64,000 nt of DNA from the NCBI GenBank assembly GCA_949840885.1, contig CATKYJ010000013.1, positions 1 through 64,000 of the forward strand, written 5' to 3'. The position numbers were made by a program, and so were the translations under genes. Every line of letters starts with the position of its first letter. The first letter of the stretch is position 1. This document shows, one piece after another, positions 1 through 8,162 of the stretch. The stretch comes from an uncultured Acetatifactor sp. Its GTDB lineage: Bacteria > Bacillota > Clostridia > Lachnospirales > Lachnospiraceae. The notes below the pieces were generated by a model that saw nothing but the letters and a program-made list of their open reading frames with translations, was not told where the DNA came from and ran no database searches.

Positions 1-114
1 GCCTGCTTTCCGGCCTGCCCTGCAAAAGCTTCTCGGTCCGCCGCCTGCTTTCCGGCCTGCCCTGCAAAAGCTTCTCGGTCCGCCGCCTGCTTTCCGGCCT
101 GCTTTCCAGCCTCC
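1..114. repeat. 42-bp tandem repeat, about 2.5 copies
   Basis: Two identical 42-bp units occupy 1-42 and 43-84, and a partial third follows to about 103 before it degenerates. The unit begins GCCTGCTTTCCGG. It is a multiple of three long, so it could be the end of a repeat-bearing gene outside the window, but no convincing reading frame continues from it. The window edge hides how far it extends. Confidence 0.85.
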
Positions 115-441
115 TGCCTCCTTGTCTGGGAAAAGCAGGACATCTGTAAGCGCCCCGGGAACCCGGTTCCATGGCGTAAGCAAAATCATTATTAGTGATA
201 ATCCCTGAATCTAAGCATCCGAAAGAAAGAGGCAGTCCCTCTCGCTTTCCTGTTCCGTTGCTCTGTGAAGAAATTATCAAATAATAATCATTCCCTACGC
301 CCTTTCTGTCTTTCAGACTTTTTCTACCTGTGCGATTACAGTCCACAGGTGAAAACTTTTTTCTATTATAAGCCACATGCCCTGCGGTGTCAACCCTGAT
401 TTCCCCGAGGAAATTTTCTGGTGGCTTTTATGTTGGAGAAA
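115..441. other. Gene-free stretch
   Basis: No reading frame here has coding character or a ribosome binding site. The first part is GC-rich and continues from the tandem repeat. From about 280 the composition turns AT-rich toward the promoter of the decayed small-gene/fic unit. Confidence 0.5.
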
Positions 442-450
442 TGATATAAT
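442..450 (+). promoter_or_regulatory. Extended -10 promoter candidate for the small gene and fic
   Basis: A TG-A-TATAAT extended -10 element lies 16 bases ahead of the small gene that begins at 466. No good -35 hexamer is visible at 16-18 bp upstream, which is common for extended -10 promoters. Confidence 0.35.
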
Positions 451-465
451 ACAGAAGATATAGGT

Positions 466-673
466 ATGAATGATGAATATAAAGTGATTTCTGAGTTTAA
501 ATGACATGGAAAGCCAATGGTGACGGTCAGATTCGAAAACACTATGCATGTAATGAGTTTAGAGAAATGGCATAAAGTTTACGGCAGAAGCCGTCAGGAA
601 AAAACGGAAAACTAAGGTTGATTGGAATAGATTTAGGACACGAATTGGATATAATAAGAAAGAGGTGTCTTAA
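466..673 (+). pseudogene. Small gene broken by an in-frame stop and a frameshift, upstream of fic
   Basis: An ATG at 466 opens a frame that meets TGA at 502-504 (codon 13, where TGG for Trp would restore reading). The same frame then continues with coding-like sequence to TAA at 613-615. In the A-run near 600-606, loss of one base would join it to a basic frame that ends at TAA 671-673, immediately before the fic ribosome binding site. The reconstructed product is about 65 residues and basic at its end. The position suggests a small partner or antitoxin-like gene of fic, but that is inference. I do not recognise the family. Confidence 0.4.
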
Positions 674-688
674 AATGGGAGAGGTTTT

Positions 689-1387
689 ATGCTTACAAGG
701 CAGCAAAATATTTTTTTGGCGAAAAAAATATTTACAGAACTTGTATTTAATACCGCATATATAGAAGGTTGCAATGTAACTTTCCCGCAAACACAGACTA
801 TTATCGATGGTGCTGTGGTAAGCGGTATATCTGTGGATGATATACAAACAGTTTTAAACTTGCGTGACGGATGGAAATTTGTCATAAGTTCAGTAGATGC
901 GGCTTTAACGTTAGATTATATTTGTAAGATAAACGAATATGTATCAAGAAATGAAAGCCTTGAATGGGGAGTGTTAAGAAAAGGAACTGTAGGAGTTGGT
1001 GATTTTATACCGAGTATTCCGATCAAAGAAAATGTTCTAAAAGAAATTGAATGGATAAAGGGGATAAATAGTCCTATTGATAGAGCGTTGGAATATTTTG
1101 CATATGCCTGTAAACAACAGTTATTTTGGGATGGAAACAAGAGGACTTCTACAATGGTAGCCAGTAAAATATTGATAGAAAACGGCCAGGGCATCCTTAT
1201 TTTGCCTTTCCGCCGGTCCCTCAGCTGTGCTGCCGGAACCCATTTTCCATGGAAAAAAGCTTGCGTAATATCTTGTTGTCATCATATCCCCTGTCATGAC
1301 AAAAGCAGCTTTCCCGAGCAGGGAGGCACCGTGCTCCATTGCGGAAAAGGTCACATCATTGACGGAGGTGAAGTCTTTCTCTTTTGA
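689..1387 (+). pseudogene. Fic-family protein, 3' end lost to a transposase remnant
   Basis: About the first 168 residues read as a Fic-family protein: an N-terminal helical region, the flap-like segment around residues 90-110, and the core motif LFWDGNKRTS near residues 145-155. Fic enzymes usually transfer AMP or another nucleotide monophosphate to hydroxyl side chains and need the His of HPFxxGNGR. Here the aligned residue is Gln (KQQLFWDGNKR), so catalysis is doubtful; some relatives may share this variant. From about 1195 onward the frame runs backwards through a transposase fragment on the other strand, so the last 60 or so residues are unrelated. The ribosome binding site GGGAGAGG precedes the ATG by four bases. 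The gene is AT-rich compared with its neighbours, which fits transfer. Confidence 0.75.
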
Positions 1388-1500
1388 GGAATGGACTTTT
1401 GAGAAGATGCTGACTGGGCGGCCGTCCCTTGTCAGGATACAGGCTGCCGTCACACGGCAGCCTTTCTCATAGACATTTTGAGGTGTCCATGCTCTTAGAG
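1197..1500 (-). mobile_element. IS4-type transposase fragment, frameshifted
   Basis: Read on the minus strand, residues from about 1485 down to 1300 match the middle of an IS4/IS1634-type DDE transposase (the region ahead of the catalytic Asp, with AACILTRDGRPVS and SKVHSSKEKDF). A one-base deletion near 1297 shifts the frame; restoring it gives VMDRGYDDNKILRKLF, the typical DRGYDDN motif. It then ends at a stop near 1223. Both ends of the element and the rest of the transposase are missing. It is a dead remnant lying against the truncated fic gene. Confidence 0.75.
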
Positions 1501-1556
1501 CCGTCCCTGACAAGCCCCAGGGCTTCAAGCTTCCGTCCGGCTTCACGATATCGCTG

Positions 1557-3275
1557 TCATCTGCTGACCATATACAGCGAATAGAAGTACTGCTTCCTCT
1601 CCATCAGCTCCCGGAATGTCCCCTGCTCCGTCACCCGCCCGTTTTTCATCACGACGATTTCGTCGAACCGACCGAGAGTCTTCTCCTCCAGCCTGTGGGT
1701 CACCACCAGCCTGGTCAGTCCCTGTATGTTCAGGATGGCATCCGTGACGCCCTCCGCAGTCTCCGCGTCCAGGGCGGAAGTGGCTTCGTCCACCAAAAGC
1801 ACGGGAGATTTCCGCAAAAGGCTCCTGGCGATGGCAATGCGCTGCCTCTCGCCGCCGGACAGACAGGCGCCTCCCTCCCCACAGGCATATTCCTCCCCTT
1901 TCTCTGCAATGAGCCCGGTCAGGCCGGCTCCGTTTATTGCCCGTTCTACCTGCTCCCTGTCGAAATTCCGGAACATACAGATATTCTGCACGATCGTATC
2001 ATCGAAGATGAACACATTCTGCTGTATCACGGAAATTACGTCAAAGATGCTGTCCGGCTGCAGACGGCTGACTTCCTTACCGCCCACCGTAATGCTCCCG
2101 CCATAGGACGGATAGTTCCCCATGATCAGGTTCAGCAAAGTGGATTTGCCGGAGCCTGAACCGCCTACGATGGCATAGCTCTTGCCGGCCTCGAACCGGA
2201 TATTCACGTCTTTTAAGACTTCTTCTCCCTCCTCATAGGCAAAGTCCACATGCTCGAAGCGGATACCCTCCCCCACGGTCTCCAGCCTCTCCAGATCCCC
2301 GTCGTAAGATATGTCCTCCCCATAGACTGCCATCTTCTCTATCAGCCCCACGGCAGCCTTTCTGTTGGCCAGAAGTCCCGGCAGCTGCTGAATGGGATTT
2401 ATGATATAGTTCATCATCTGTACGAAAGCAATCACCACGCCCGGCGTGATTCTCCCTTGGATGCTCAGATATGCCCCATAGCAGAACACGCCCATCTGGA
2501 CGGTAAATCCTCCCACAAATGACGCGATGTTCACCAGCTCCGCGGCTTTCCTGCGCCGGCACTTGGCCTGCTCCAGCTTCCCGTTCCTGTCATGGTACAG
2601 GGCTGCAGCCTCTTCCTGGGCCTGGAAGCTCTTGATCACTCCCAGCCCGCTCAGCAGATCTTTCACCATGGACATGAAATTCGCGTTCTTCCCGCTGACG
2701 ATTTTCTCCTGTTCCGCAATCCTGTTCCCGAAAGGCAGGGTAACGGCAATGAGCAGAATCCCCAGGACCATCACCACCAAAGTCAGCGACCAGCTGTACC
2801 ACAGCATCAGCGCCAGAGAGGCAGCTGCCTGCAGCACCAGCGTAAGGAACGTGAAATTCGCCATGAGGTAGTTGGTCTCAATGGAATTCACGTCATTGGT
2901 CAGAGCTGAGATGTAGCTGCTGGTATTCTCCTTTCCGAAAGACGCGATGCCTTTGCCGGTGACGGCGTCGAAAGCCTTGTTCCGGTAGGCCTCCACTGCC
3001 TTTTTCAGAAAATGGTACCGGAACTGTCTGTCCAGCAGCCATATGCCCACCATCAGCAGCATGAACGCCACTGCCGTCCCCACAAGCTGTGCCAGCAGCT
3101 CCAGATCTCCGCTCATAGACACATCCGTCAGTTCCTTGAGCAGATACGCGATTCCCACCTGCATCCCGCCGGACAGCATGACAGCCGTGACAGCCAGGAT
3201 GAAGTTCAGCCTGTTGTTTCGGTAAAACTCCCGGATATACCCCTTTACTGTCTGTTTCTGCTTCATTTTGTCCAT
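1557..3275 (-). CDS. ABC transporter, fused permease and ATPase
   Basis: This 572-aa half-transporter of the type I exporter fold has about six membrane helices in residues 20-290, then a nucleotide-binding domain with Walker A GGSGSGKST, signature LSGGERQR, Walker B VLLVDEATSALD and an H-loop histidine in VVTHRL. Two identical or paired half-units would drive export of lipids, drugs or peptides; the substrate cannot be told. I chose the ATG at 3275 because AAAGGGTGG lies 8 bases upstream; longer reading upstream runs into the tandem repeats at 3355-3504. It stands alone, divergent from the DUF6512 gene. Confidence 0.93.
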   Translation of the reverse strand: MDKMKQKQTVKGYIREFYRNNRLNFILAVTAVMLSGGMQVGIAYLLKELTDVSMSGDLELLAQLVGTAVAFMLLMVGIWLLDRQFRYHFLKKAVEAYRNKAFDAVTGKGIASFGKENTSSYISALTNDVNSIETNYLMANFTFLTLVLQAAASLALMLWYSWSLTLVVMVLGILLIAVTLPFGNRIAEQEKIVSGKNANFMSMVKDLLSGLGVIKSFQAQEEAAALYHDRNGKLEQAKCRRRKAAELVNIASFVGGFTVQMGVFCYGAYLSIQGRITPGVVIAFVQMMNYIINPIQQLPGLLANRKAAVGLIEKMAVYGEDISYDGDLERLETVGEGIRFEHVDFAYEEGEEVLKDVNIRFEAGKSYAIVGGSGSGKSTLLNLIMGNYPSYGGSITVGGKEVSRLQPDSIFDVISVIQQNVFIFDDTIVQNICMFRNFDREQVERAINGAGLTGLIAEKGEEYACGEGGACLSGGERQRIAIARSLLRKSPVLLVDEATSALDAETAEGVTDAILNIQGLTRLVVTHRLEEKTLGRFDEIVVMKNGRVTEQGTFRELMERKQYFYSLYMVSR

Positions 3276-3760
3276 ATCGATGACCACCCTTTCCGTATTA
3301 TCGCAGCCTGCGCGCCGCCTGTATGTATGTGCACGGCCCTGGCAAATCCTCAGCGCTTCTGTTCCACCGCGGCTCTCCTGCTTCTGCCCCACCGCGGCTC
3401 TTCCGCTTCTGCCTCACCACGGCTCTCCCGCTTCTGCTCCACCGCGGCTCTCCTGCTTCTGCCTCAACGCGGCTCTCCTGCTTCTGCCCCACCACGGCTC
3501 TCCCGCTCCGGCCATGCCACGTCCGGCGACTGTGTCGTGGGCTATAGCTACAGTATACAGAAATTCCATTGCCTGTAAATATCGTCTGCGCAACAGGTGT
3601 TTTTTCCTGTGCAAGAGGTGTAATCTGTTTTGACACGGGATATCCAACGCCCGGACCAGGCGGCCAGGGGGAGGATATGCTTTCTCTCCAGGGAGCCGGA
3701 ACAAGATATGACCGCACATATCCCCCGGAATGCTGCATATACTATCCCCGGAGGGATTTT
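3276..3760. other. Divergent intergenic region holding minisatellite repeats
   Basis: These 485 bp separate two divergent genes. The middle holds the 25-bp repeat array. The open frames that cross it on both strands arise from the repeats being read in several frames, and none has codon use or a start site that supports a protein. Promoters for both flanking genes should lie here, but none could be assigned with confidence. Confidence 0.6.
3355..3504. repeat. Six 25-bp tandem repeats
   Basis: Six consecutive 25-bp units begin with GCTTCTG and contain CACCGCGGCTCTCC or a one- to three-base variant. The unit length is not a multiple of three, so the array cannot keep a protein frame, which argues for a noncoding minisatellite. 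It sits between the divergent ABC exporter and DUF6512 genes. Confidence 0.9.
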
Positions 3761-4294
3761 ATGACACATTTCAAACGCTTATCCGTTATCGGCATCCTTT
3801 TTGTCATCCTTACAGGGACCCTGTCCCATTTCCTGTACGGCTGGAGCGGAGAGAACGCGCTTGTGGGCCTCTTCGCACCGGTCAACGAGTCGGTCTGGGA
3901 GCATATGAAGCTGCTGTTCTTTCCCATGCTCCTGTATGGGCTGTTCATGATTTCCAGGCTGAAAAAGGAAATTCCCTGCCTCCCCTCCGCTCTTTGGGCG
4001 GGGGTTCTGGCAGGGACATTTACCATTCCTATTCTGTACTATGCATATACTTTTCTCTGCGGCAGGAACGTATTCCTCCTGGATCTTGGCGTCTTTCTTT
4101 TGAGCGTCCTGGCGGCGTTCGGGACTGCCCGCACATTTTCACGCTCCTGCAGGGCAAAGCCCCTTGGCATGCTCTTGGGCGGCGCTGTCTGTATCCTTTT
4201 CATCTGCTTTCTGTGGTTCACCTATCACCCGCCGAAAGCCGGGATTTTCACGGATCCCACCGCTGCCCAAACCGGGGCTCTTTCCCACAGATAA
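3761..4294 (+). CDS. DUF6512-like integral membrane protein
   Basis: This 177-aa protein has about five or six hydrophobic helices and a soluble loop containing GLFAPVNESVWEHMKLLFFP, a block I associate with the DUF6512 family of small bacterial membrane proteins. No function is known to me. GGAGG lies 6 bases before the chosen ATG. It converges on the MFS gene with only three bases between the two stop codons. Confidence 0.75.
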   Translation: MTHFKRLSVIGILFVILTGTLSHFLYGWSGENALVGLFAPVNESVWEHMKLLFFPMLLYGLFMISRLKKEIPCLPSALWAGVLAGTFTIPILYYAYTFLCGRNVFLLDLGVFLLSVLAAFGTARTFSRSCRAKPLGMLLGGAVCILFICFLWFTYHPPKAGIFTDPTAAQTGALSHR

Positions 4295-4297
4295 GCC

Positions 4298-5596
4298 TCA
4301 CTCCGTCCTCTCCAGCTCCCAGATATGACGGTTCTTTCGAAAATACAGGCACACGCCGATTCCGGCAAAGGCAATGACGAAGAAGAGAAACGCCGCCCCG
4401 GAACCTTTTCCGCTGCCGAAGAGCCGCGTCAGCGCGCTCTCCGCCCCCTGGGCCGCCATGATGGGCTCAAACACCTGGTCCACCAGGAACCCGCCCAGGA
4501 AATACCCGATGGGAATCGTGAAAAACTGCAGGGAATTGCGCACGGCGTACACCCTCCCCTGCATCTGCTCCGGCACATGCAGGCGCATGATGGCATCCAG
4601 ATTGGCGCTCATAAGCGGTATGGCAATCCACCCCAGGAATCCGCCGATGCACCACACAAGGGGCGTCCTCCCCAGGGCCAGGAAGAAATTCTCGGTGCTC
4701 ATGGAGAACAGCAGACAGTTGCAGATGACCCGCACCCGGCTTTTCGGCGCTTTCACGAAAGAGGCGAAGATGCTCCCCGCCAGGGTGGCCATGCCGATGA
4801 CCGCGTTTACCAGACCCAGCGCTCTCTCGCTGCCGCCCTCCCTGGAGAGCATCATGGCCGGAAACGCGGCGTCATAGATGGACGCCACCAGGTTGATGGC
4901 TGCCAGGAACAGAATCAGTCCCAGTATCCCCCTTTGCTGCCGCAGATAAGACAAGCCTTTCTTCACCGAGCCGGACAGCTTCTCCCGCTCCCCTGCCTGC
5001 GCCGTCTCCTCCGGGATGCGGATGCCAAAGGCCAAGGTCAGGAAAGCGACGCAGAAAGTAAACAGGTCAAAGGCAACCACCGCCCCCATCCCCGCAAGCC
5101 CCATCACGGCTGTGGCGATAATCGGGGTCATGATGGAGTTCAGGGCGCTGGACAGATACCTGAGTCCTCCCACACGCTGGTAATACTTCTTTGGCAGCAC
5201 TTTCGTCACCGCCACCTCCGAGGCCGGCTGCTGCACTGTGTTCATCAGTCCGTTGACCCCGTTGATCAGATACAGATGCCATATCTGCAGCCTGCCTGTC
5301 TGCAGCAGGATCAGCATGACTACAGTACTCATGGCCGCCAGCGTGTCGCAGACCAGCATGGTGGCTTTCTTGTTCCACCTGTCGCTGAGCGCGCCTGCGA
5401 AAATGCTCAGCAGCACATAGGGCGCGTAAGAGCTCACCATCAAAAGCGCCGTCATCAGGGCGGAGCCTTTCTGGGTGTAAGACCAGATGACCAAAGCATA
5501 GCCGGTCATAGCGCTGCCCAGGCCGGAAAAGGACTGGGTCAGCCACAGCAGCAGAAATGTACACAGCTTCTTATTTTCGTTTTTATCGTAATTCAT
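4298..5596 (-). CDS. MFS transporter, macrolide/multidrug-efflux type
   Basis: This 432-aa protein has twelve predicted membrane helices and the MFS loop-2/3 signature region (LSDRWNKK near residue 70). The overall pattern, short N-terminus and VIWSYTQKGSALMTALLM resemble MefA/MFS_3-like exporters. It probably extrudes a drug or metabolite by proton antiport. The start has AAGGAG 8 bases upstream. A 9-bp inverted repeat (5679-5687 with 5707-5715) lies in its leader. It is separate from the PD-(D/E)XK gene upstream by about 195 bp. Confidence 0.9.
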   Translation of the reverse strand: MNYDKNENKKLCTFLLLWLTQSFSGLGSAMTGYALVIWSYTQKGSALMTALLMVSSYAPYVLLSIFAGALSDRWNKKATMLVCDTLAAMSTVVMLILLQTGRLQIWHLYLINGVNGLMNTVQQPASEVAVTKVLPKKYYQRVGGLRYLSSALNSIMTPIIATAVMGLAGMGAVVAFDLFTFCVAFLTLAFGIRIPEETAQAGEREKLSGSVKKGLSYLRQQRGILGLILFLAAINLVASIYDAAFPAMMLSREGGSERALGLVNAVIGMATLAGSIFASFVKAPKSRVRVICNCLLFSMSTENFFLALGRTPLVWCIGGFLGWIAIPLMSANLDAIMRLHVPEQMQGRVYAVRNSLQFFTIPIGYFLGGFLVDQVFEPIMAAQGAESALTRLFGSGKGSGAAFLFFVIAFAGIGVCLYFRKNRHIWELERTE

Positions 5597-5678
5597 AGAC
5601 TTTGCTCCTTATGAGATTATTTTCGTTTTCGTTCCCTGAAAAAATCAAAATAAGCAAAGTCCCAGAGCAGTCATTCTA

Positions 5679-5715
5679 CTCCATGCAATCCTGCCCTAAA
5701 AGACTTTGCATGGAG
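5679..5715. promoter_or_regulatory. Inverted repeat in the MFS leader
   Basis: CTCCATGCA at 5679-5687 is repeated inverted as TGCATGGAG at 5707-5715, with a 19-base loop. It lies about 85-120 bp ahead of the MFS start. It could be an operator or an RNA hairpin; no U-run follows on the minus strand, so a simple terminator is unlikely. Confidence 0.4.
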
Positions 5716-5791
5716 CCGATGCAATCGCAAGCAGCATAACTCTCCCTCCTTAAAATATGGCGGCGTATGGCCGTTGTCTTTCCCGCTTATC

Positions 5792-6400
5792 TCAGCCCCC
5801 ACCCGATGCCGGCGTCTCCGGCCCGCGTCGCGCCGAGAGGATCCTGCTCAGGCCGTACATGCTTTTGAGCTGAGACTGCCTGATGTTCATACAGGGCTCG
5901 TTATACCGGGTCCCGAAAGGCGTCCAGATCGTCGGTCTGTAATGCTCCAGAATAAAGGCTGTCTCCAGATATCCGAGAGAAAACCACAGTCCGTTGTTCA
6001 TCCCCCGGGAAAAAGCGCCCCATGCCACATAGTCATAATGCTCCAGCAGGGGAATCTGCTCTTGATTGATCAGCCTGCGCCCATAGGGCTGGTCATCGCC
6101 CACCTGCCCTCTGATGAGCTTCATCAGGATTTCGTTCGGTATTGTTTCCGTTTTGATATCCACGACGATATCGGTCTGCAGAATATCTCCTCTGTCAATG
6201 GTGTCATAGTTCTCCCGGATCCCTGCGCGCCAGTCAAGGCCAAGGCACTCCTTGCATGCGAACTCCCCCAGAAAGCCCACGATATCCCTCTGCTCGCCGC
6301 TCATGTACTCCAGCTCGAAATGATGCTTGATCTTGGGATTGCGGCGTTTGGCTTCCCGGCCGGCGGCCTCCCTCATCTCGTCTGTTATCTGTATAGGCAT
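5792..6400 (-). CDS. Uncharacterised protein with PD-(D/E)XK-nuclease-like features
   Basis: The 202-aa product is not one I recognise by name. Around residues 45-55 there is GFLGEFACKECLGL, a GE-bearing helix, followed about 30 residues later by GDILQTDIVVDIKTET, which has the D-(x)n-(D/E)xK pattern of PD-(D/E)XK nucleases. The remainder is Trp/Tyr rich with no membrane segment. The ATG at 6400 follows GGAGGGAAT; an in-frame TTG 27 bases upstream is less likely. It lies 39 bases after the double ATPase gene and may be the last gene of that operon. A nuclease role is inference. Confidence 0.6.
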   Translation of the reverse strand: MPIQITDEMREAAGREAKRRNPKIKHHFELEYMSGEQRDIVGFLGEFACKECLGLDWRAGIRENYDTIDRGDILQTDIVVDIKTETIPNEILMKLIRGQVGDDQPYGRRLINQEQIPLLEHYDYVAWGAFSRGMNNGLWFSLGYLETAFILEHYRPTIWTPFGTRYNEPCMNIRQSQLKSMYGLSRILSARRGPETPASGGG

Positions 6401-6439
6401 ATTCCCTCCCTGTGATGTTTCCCACAAAATACAGGCCCT

Positions 6440-8050
6440 TCAGGAGTTGCTTAAAAGCAGCTTCGTGTACGCTTCTTTCGGATGGCAAAAGATTTCCTCC
6501 GTCTCCCCGATCTCGATGATCCGGCCCTCCTGCATGACCATGATCCTGTCGCACATCTGATAGACTACATTGATGTCATGGGATATGAACAGATAGGCCA
6601 GGTGCAGCTCCTCCTGAAGACTCTGCAGCAGTTCCATGATCTGGGCCTGGATGGTTACGTCCAGGGCCGACACCGGCTCGTCCGCCACCAAAAATCCCGG
6701 GCCTGTGATCAGCGCCTGTCCGATGCTCACCCGCTGGCGCTGGCCCCCGGAGAGCTGGGAGGGCCTGCGGTGGAAATAACTCTCATCCAGGCCTACTTTG
6801 CGCAGCATATCGTAGGCAGCGGCCTCCATGTCCCCCTTGGTCATGGCCTTTGTCCCATCCAGGGCCCCCGCAGCCCGCAAGGGCTCCTGGAGGAGCCAGC
6901 CGATGGTCTTGGCAGGATTTAAGCTGCTGTAGGGATCCTGAAATACCATCTGGGGCCGAATGCTGTGATGTCTGATCTCTCCCCGGATATGGCAGTTCAT
7001 GCCTAAGATCGCCTTGGACAGAGAGGTCTTGCCGCAGCCGCTCTCCCCCACCAGCCCCAGGCTCTCCCCCGGATATATTTGGAAATCGGCCCCTGAAACC
7101 ACCCACTCCTTTTGCGTCCCGGACAGCCTCTCCCGGAGGGACAGCTTCTCCCCCTCTCTGTTCTTCCTGCCTCCGGACAGAAAGCTCACGTTCCCGTCCT
7201 GATAGTACACGGACAGATCCCTGACCTCCAGAACAGGGGCGGCGTGGACATCTTCGGTCTTCTTCCGCTTCTTCATCCGGGAGGGCACGGCTTCTATGAG
7301 CTTTCTGGTATATTCCTCTTTCGGGGCGCGGAAGATCTCCTCCGCAGGCCCCTGTTCTACTACGCATCCGTCTTTCATCACCGCGATCCTGTGGCAGAGC
7401 CGCCTGGCCAGATTCAGGTCGTGGGTGATAAAGAGCATGGCGTTCTTCTGGGTCTTGTTGATCTGGCGCAGCAGCTCTATGATCTGATTCTGTATGGTCA
7501 CGTCCAGGGCCGTGGTGGGCTCGTCCGCCACGATCAGCTCCGGCTGCAGGATCACCGCCATGGCGATCATCACCCGCTGGCGCATGCCGCCGGAGAGCTG
7601 GTGGGGGTAACTCCTGTAGACTTTCTCAGGCTCCTTAAGGCCCACTGCCCGAAACGCCTCCAGCACCTTTTCCCGCCGCTCTTTGGCCGTCATCCCTGTG
7701 TGGAGCCGCAGGGTCTCCTCCACCTGCCGCCCCGCCCTCTGGGTAGGGTTCAGGGATGTCTGCGGCTCCTGGAACACCATGGACATGCGCGCTCCCTGGT
7801 AGCTGCGGTAGAGGGCCTTGTCCCTGGGCCTGCCCGCCTCCTGCAGCGTCACGCCGTCAAAAAGGATACGGCCTGTGGTGACTCTGGCGGAATCCGGCGA
7901 AAGCCCCATGAGGGTCAGGGCCGTGACGGATTTCCCGGAGCCGGATTCCCCCACTACCCCCAGGATCTCTCCCTCCGCCAAGTCCAGATTCACATGCTTT
8001 ACCACTTCCGTATCGCCGAAAGCCACGGACAAATCCTCTATCCTGATCAA
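6440..8050 (-). CDS. Oligopeptide/dipeptide ABC importer, fused double ATPase
   Basis: This 536-aa protein fuses the two ATPases that are usually separate (DppD and DppF types). The first half has Walker A GESGSGKS at residues 34-41, LSGGMRQR and [12 protein letters not shown]; the second has [17 protein letters not shown] and [12 protein letters not shown]. It would energise the two permeases encoded upstream. I chose the TTG at 8050 because AAAGGAGG lies 8 bases before it and the family begins there; an upstream in-frame start at 8128 would add 26 non-homologous residues. It follows the chemotaxis receptor gene on the same strand. Confidence 0.92.
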   Translation of the reverse strand: MIRIEDLSVAFGDTEVVKHVNLDLAEGEILGVVGESGSGKSVTALTLMGLSPDSARVTTGRILFDGVTLQEAGRPRDKALYRSYQGARMSMVFQEPQTSLNPTQRAGRQVEETLRLHTGMTAKERREKVLEAFRAVGLKEPEKVYRSYPHQLSGGMRQRVMIAMAVILQPELIVADEPTTALDVTIQNQIIELLRQINKTQKNAMLFITHDLNLARRLCHRIAVMKDGCVVEQGPAEEIFRAPKEEYTRKLIEAVPSRMKKRKKTEDVHAAPVLEVRDLSVYYQDGNVSFLSGGRKNREGEKLSLRERLSGTQKEWVVSGADFQIYPGESLGLVGESGCGKTSLSKAILGMNCHIRGEIRHHSIRPQMVFQDPYSSLNPAKTIGWLLQEPLRAAGALDGTKAMTKGDMEAAAYDMLRKVGLDESYFHRRPSQLSGGQRQRVSIGQALITGPGFLVADEPVSALDVTIQAQIMELLQSLQEELHLAYLFISHDINVVYQMCDRIMVMQEGRIIEIGETEEIFCHPKEAYTKLLLSNS

Positions 8051-8162
8051 ACCAAAGCGCCTCCTTTCAGGCTCCTCCGCAGCCGGCGTCTGACCGGCTG
8101 CGGAACGTAGCGGACACAAAGCGGGCAAAATCCGCTCCGTGAGGCTGTTCCTCCATATCCCC

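Noticed and set aside
1..114. CRISPR array
   Set aside because: The 42-bp units are directly adjacent without spacers and there are no cas genes.
3298..3738. Minus-strand open frame across the 25-bp repeats
   Set aside because: The repeat unit is not a multiple of three, so the frame only stays open because all frames lack stops. No start site or family similarity.
4325..5614. Plus-strand open frame of 429 codons
   Set aside because: It is the mirror of the MFS gene in a GC-rich stretch; its product is rich in His, Gln and Arg and matches nothing.
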